64,000 nt of DNA, taken from contig NZ_JANUEQ010000013.1 in assembly GCF_024807845.1 (NCBI RefSeq), positions 19,818 through 83,817 of the forward strand. Reading direction: 5' to 3'. Below, piece by piece: positions 62,201 through 64,000 of the stretch (within the stretch, counting starts at the first letter, position 1; each line of letters opens with the position of its first letter). Made by a program: the position numbers and the translations under genes. The DNA is from Klebsiella sp. BIGb0407. Lineage in GTDB: Bacteria > Pseudomonadota > Gammaproteobacteria > Enterobacterales > Enterobacteriaceae. Under the pieces are notes generated by a model. It was given only the letters and a program-made list of their open reading frames with translations, had not been told where the DNA came from and searched no databases.

Positions 62201-64000
62201 TAGCGACTCCGATTCTGACAGTGACTCCGATTCCGACAGTGACTCGGACTCAGATAGCGACAGTGATTCCGATTCAGACAGTGACTCGGATTCAGACAGT
62301 GACTCCGATTCAGACAGCGATTCGGACTCGGACAGTGATTCAGATTCTGATAGTGACTCAGACTCAGACTCAGACTCAGACAGCGACTCGGACTCAGACA
62401 GCGATTCTGACTCCGATAGCGATTCCGACTCAGACAGTGATTCCGATTCAGACAGCGACTCAGACTCTGACAGCGATTCGGACTCAGACAGCGATTCCGA
62501 TTCAGACAGTGACTCGGATTCCGACAGCGACTCCGACTCTGACAGTGACTCGGACTCAGATAGTGACTCCGATTCCGACGGCGACTCGGATTCGGACAGC
62601 GATTCCGATTCAGACAGCGACTCGGACTCTGACAGTGACTCTGATTCAGACAGTGACTCGGATTCTGATAGCGATTCCGATTCCGACTCCGACTCCGACA
62701 GCGATTCGGATTCAGACAGTGACTCGGATTCAGACAGCGATTCCGACTCCGACAGCGATTCGGATTCCGACAGCGACTCCGACTCTGACAGTGACTCGGA
62801 CTCAGATAGTGACTCCGATTCCGACGGCGACTCGGATTCGGACAGCGATTCCGATAGCGATTCCGATTCAGACAGCGACTCGGACTCTGACAGTGACTCG
62901 GATTCTGATAGCGATTCCGATAGCGATTCCGATTCAGACAGCGACTCGGACTCTGACAGTGACTCGGATTCTGATAGCGATTCCGATAGCGATTCCGACT
63001 CCGACAGCGATTCGGATTCCGACAGTGACTCCGATTCAGACAGCGATTCCGACTCCGACAGTGACTCCGATTCAGACAGTGACTCCGATTCTGACAGCGA
63101 TTCCGACTCTGATAGTGACTCGGATTCAGACAGTGATTCGGACTCCGATAGCGACTCAGACTCTGACAGCGATTCAGATTCCGATAGCGATTCGGACTCC
63201 GACAGCGATTCAGATTCAGACAGTGATTCGGATTCAGATAGTGACTCCGATTCTGACAGCGATTCCGACTCTGATAGTGACTCGGATTCCGACAGCGATT
63301 CCGACTCTGACAGTGACTCAGATTCTGACAGCGATTCGGACTCCGACAGTGATTCCGATTCAGACAGCGACTCCGACTCGGACAGTGACTCGGATTCCGA
63401 CAGCGACTCGGATTCAGATAGCGATTCTGACTCAGATAGTGACTCGGACTCTGACAGTGACTCGGATTCAGACAGCGACTCGGATTCCGATAGCGATTCG
63501 GATTCAGATAGTGACTCGGATTCCGACAGCGACTCGGATAGCGACTCCGATTCTGACAGTGACTCCGATTCTGATAGCGACTCAGATTCCGACAGTGATT
63601 CTGACTCCGACAGCGACTCGGATTCAGACAGCGACTCGGATTCCGATAGCGATTCGGACTCCGATAGTGACTCGGATTCCGATAGCGACTCAGATTCCGA
63701 CAGCGACTCCGATTCTGACAGCGACTCCGATTCTGATAGTGATTCCGACGCAGACAGTGATTCGGATTCAGACAGCGACTCCGACTCGGACAGTGACTCG
63801 GATTCCGACAGCGACTCGGACTCAGACAGTGATTCCGACTCAGATAGCGACTCCGATTCAGACAGTGATTCCGACTCTGATAGTGATTCCGACTCCGACA
63901 GCGATTCCGACTCGGACAGTGACTCGGATTCCGACAGCGACTCGGACTCAGACAGTGATTCCGACTCAGATAGCGACTCCGATTCAGACAGTGATTCCGA
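59250..64000 (+). CDS. Giant LapA-type adhesin with Ser-Asp repeat stalk (partial, runs off window)
   Basis: No stop occurs from the ATG at 59250 to the window end (more than 1,580 residues). Residues 1-140 are a LapA-type N-terminal retention module: [48 protein letters not shown], then an Ala-rich helix. A LapG-type site TAAG is at residues 103-106 and a second candidate, PAAG, at 135-138. There is no Sec signal, as expected for type I secretion. From Asp160 onward the protein is Ser-Asp dipeptide repeated more than 700 times, broken only by two Gly and one Ala replacing Ser. The C-terminal adhesive and secretion signals lie beyond the window. It is predicted to be held in the outer-membrane exporter pore until LapG cuts it. 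Confidence 0.88.
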   Translation, partial: MSAVAGIIKVVIGQVFAIAPDGSRRLLIEGDRIFTGEQIITGADGAVSITLPDGKTFDLGRDLQWDGARISPAIPTNLDQTDIAALQQAIADGQDPTQILEATAAGPQPTGQPGAGTGGAHTHVILDLTGEIIDPAAGYPTIGLDFPDSEQQEELTLLDDSDSDSDSDSDSDSDSDSDSDSDSDSDSDSDSDSDSDSDSDSDSDSDSDSDSDSDSDSDSDSDSDSDSDSDSDSDSDSDSDSDSDSDSDSDSDSDSDSDSDSDSDSDSDSDSDSDSDSDSDSDSDSDSDSDSDSDSDSDSDSDSDSDSDSDSDSDSDSDSDSDSDSDSDSDSDSDSDSDSDSDSDSDSDSDSDSDSDSDSDSDSDSDSDSDSDSDSDSDSDSDSDSDSDSDSDSDSDSDSDSDSDSDSDSDSDSDSDSDSDSDSDSDSDSDSDSDSDSDSDSDSDSDSDSDSDSDSDSDSDSDSDSDSDSDSDSDSDSDSDSDSDSDSDSDSDSDSDSDSDSDSDSDSDSDSDSDSDSDSDSDSDSDSDSDSDSDSDSDSDSDSDSDSDSDSDSDSDSDSDSDSDSDSDSDSDSDSDSDSDSDSDSDSDSDSDSDSDSDSDSDSDSDSDSDSDSDSDSDSDSDSDSDSDSDSDSDSDSDSDSDSDSDSDSDSDSDSDSDSDSDSDSDSDSDSDSDSDSDSDSDSDSDSDSDSDSDSDSDSDSDSDSDSDSDSDSDSDSDSDSDSDSDSDSDSDSDSDSDSDSDSDSDSDSDSDSDSDSDSDSDSDSDSDSDSDSDSDSDSDSDSDSDSDSDSDSDSDSDSDSDSDSDSDSDSDSDSDSDSDSDSDSDSDSDSDSDSDSDSDSDSDSDSDSDSDSDSDSDSDSDSDSDSDSDSDSDSDSDSDSDSDSDSDSDSDSDSDSDSDSDSDSDSDSDSDSDSDSDSDSDSDSDSDSDSDSDSDSDSDSDSDSDSDSDSDSDSDSDSDSDSDSDSDSDSDSDSDSDSDSDSDSDSDSDSDSDSDSDSDSDSDSDSDSDSDSDSDSDSDSDSDSDSDSDSDSDSDSDSDSDSDSDSDSDSDSDSDSDSDSDSDSDSDSDSDSDSDSDSDSDSDSDSDSDSDSDSDSDSDSDSDSDSDSDGDSDSDSDSDSDSDSDSDSDSDSDSDSDSDSDSDSDSDSDSDSDSDSDSDSDSDSDSDSDSDSDSDSDSDSDSDSDSDSDSDGDSDSDSDSDSDSDSDSDSDSDSDSDSDSDSDSDSDSDSDSDSDSDSDSDSDSDSDSDSDSDSDSDSDSDSDSDSDSDSDSDSDSDSDSDSDSDSDSDSDSDSDSDSDSDSDSDSDSDSDSDSDSDSDSDSDSDSDSDSDSDSDSDSDSDSDSDSDSDSDSDSDSDSDSDSDSDSDSDSDSDSDSDSDSDSDSDSDSDSDSDSDSDSDSDSDSDSDSDSDSDSDSDSDSDSDSDSDSDSDSDSDSDSDSDSDSDSDSDSDSDSDSDSDSDSDSDSDSDSDSDSDSDSDSDSDSDSDSDSDSDSDSDSDADSDSDSDSDSDSDSDSDSDSDSDSDSDSDSDSDSDSDSDSDSDSDSDSDSDSDSDSDSDSDSDSDSDSDSDSDSDSDSDSDS
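59556..59567 (+). other. Predicted LapG cleavage site (TAAG)
   Basis: Codons for Thr103-Ala-Ala-Gly106 of the adhesin. In Pseudomonas LapA the cut is between the two alanines of TAAG at almost the same distance from the start (around residues 107-110). A second site-like PAAG is encoded at 59652-59663. Confidence 0.75.
59727..64000 (+). repeat. Ser-Asp coding repeat, 18-bp period
   Basis: More than 4.2 kb of GAY-serine codon pairs. Serine codons mostly follow the order TCN, TCN, AGY, giving an 18-bp unit GAYTCNGAYTCNGAYAGY. Shorter (12-bp) and longer TCN-rich variants are scattered through it. Third bases vary widely although the amino acids do not. Longer internal duplications are present, for example 61688-61854 repeated perfectly at 62258-62424. 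The array continues past the window. Confidence 0.97.

Noticed and set aside
59727..64000. Possible noncoding satellite, CRISPR-like array or assembly artefact
   Set aside because: The frame stays open throughout, every unit keeps Asp and Ser while wobble bases vary, and the upstream retention module is in the same frame. This fits a real coding repeat. There is no repeat/spacer structure.

Overview
The window comes from the chromosome of an enterobacterial gammaproteobacterium. Evidence for this is a complete mal regulon with MalT boxes, FepB and Fes of the enterobactin type, MetJ and Fur boxes, a FliA (sigma-28) chemoreceptor promoter, and a degraded colicin E1-like gene. I could not resolve the genus from sequence alone. 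No tRNA, rRNA or CRISPR array was seen.

Layout. 0-1.5 kb: end of a TRAP carboxylate-type transporter. 1.5-5.2 kb: a MetJ-controlled methionine importer (metN-metI-metQ plus a second metQ). 5.6-11.2 kb: an ABC importer of the ferric/phosphonate superfamily whose last gene is a divergent inorganic pyrophosphatase, with a divergent LysR regulator. 11.3-13.8 kb: a periplasmic cupin and a chemoreceptor. 13.9-18.7 kb: Fur-type siderophore genes (fepB, fes, a TonB-dependent receptor). 18.8-27.4 kb: a beta-glucoside locus with a BglH-like porin, cellobiose-type PTS IIA/IIC/IIB, GntR regulator, BglK-like kinase, GH1 phospho-beta-glucosidase and an alpha/beta hydrolase. 27.6-30.1 kb: YoaC-like protein, periplasmic HIU hydrolase, LysE exporter, AraC regulator. 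30.1-33.6 kb: a decayed pore-forming colicin and immunity locus between IS3-family remnants. 33.8-41.9 kb: malM-lamB-malK and divergent malEFG. 42.2-44.6 kb: an AT-rich accessory island with a GT25 glycosyltransferase and a recent tandem duplication of small secreted-protein genes. 44.8-52.4 kb: malT and divergent malPQ, so nearly the whole maltose regulon lies within about 19 kb.

52.5-64 kb is the most interesting part. A 1033-residue glycosyltransferase, a LapG protease, a LapD c-di-GMP receptor and a small conserved protein precede a giant adhesin. The adhesin starts with a LapA-type retention module carrying TAAG and PAAG sites. It then becomes an almost uninterrupted Ser-Asp dipeptide repeat of more than 1,400 residues that runs off the window. 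The glycosyltransferase has the retaining GT-B features of the enzymes that glycosylate Ser-Asp adhesins of staphylococci. I infer a Gram-negative counterpart: a cytoplasmically glycosylated SD-stalk adhesin whose retention at the cell surface is set by c-di-GMP. The C-terminal adhesive region and the type I secretion genes are not in the window.
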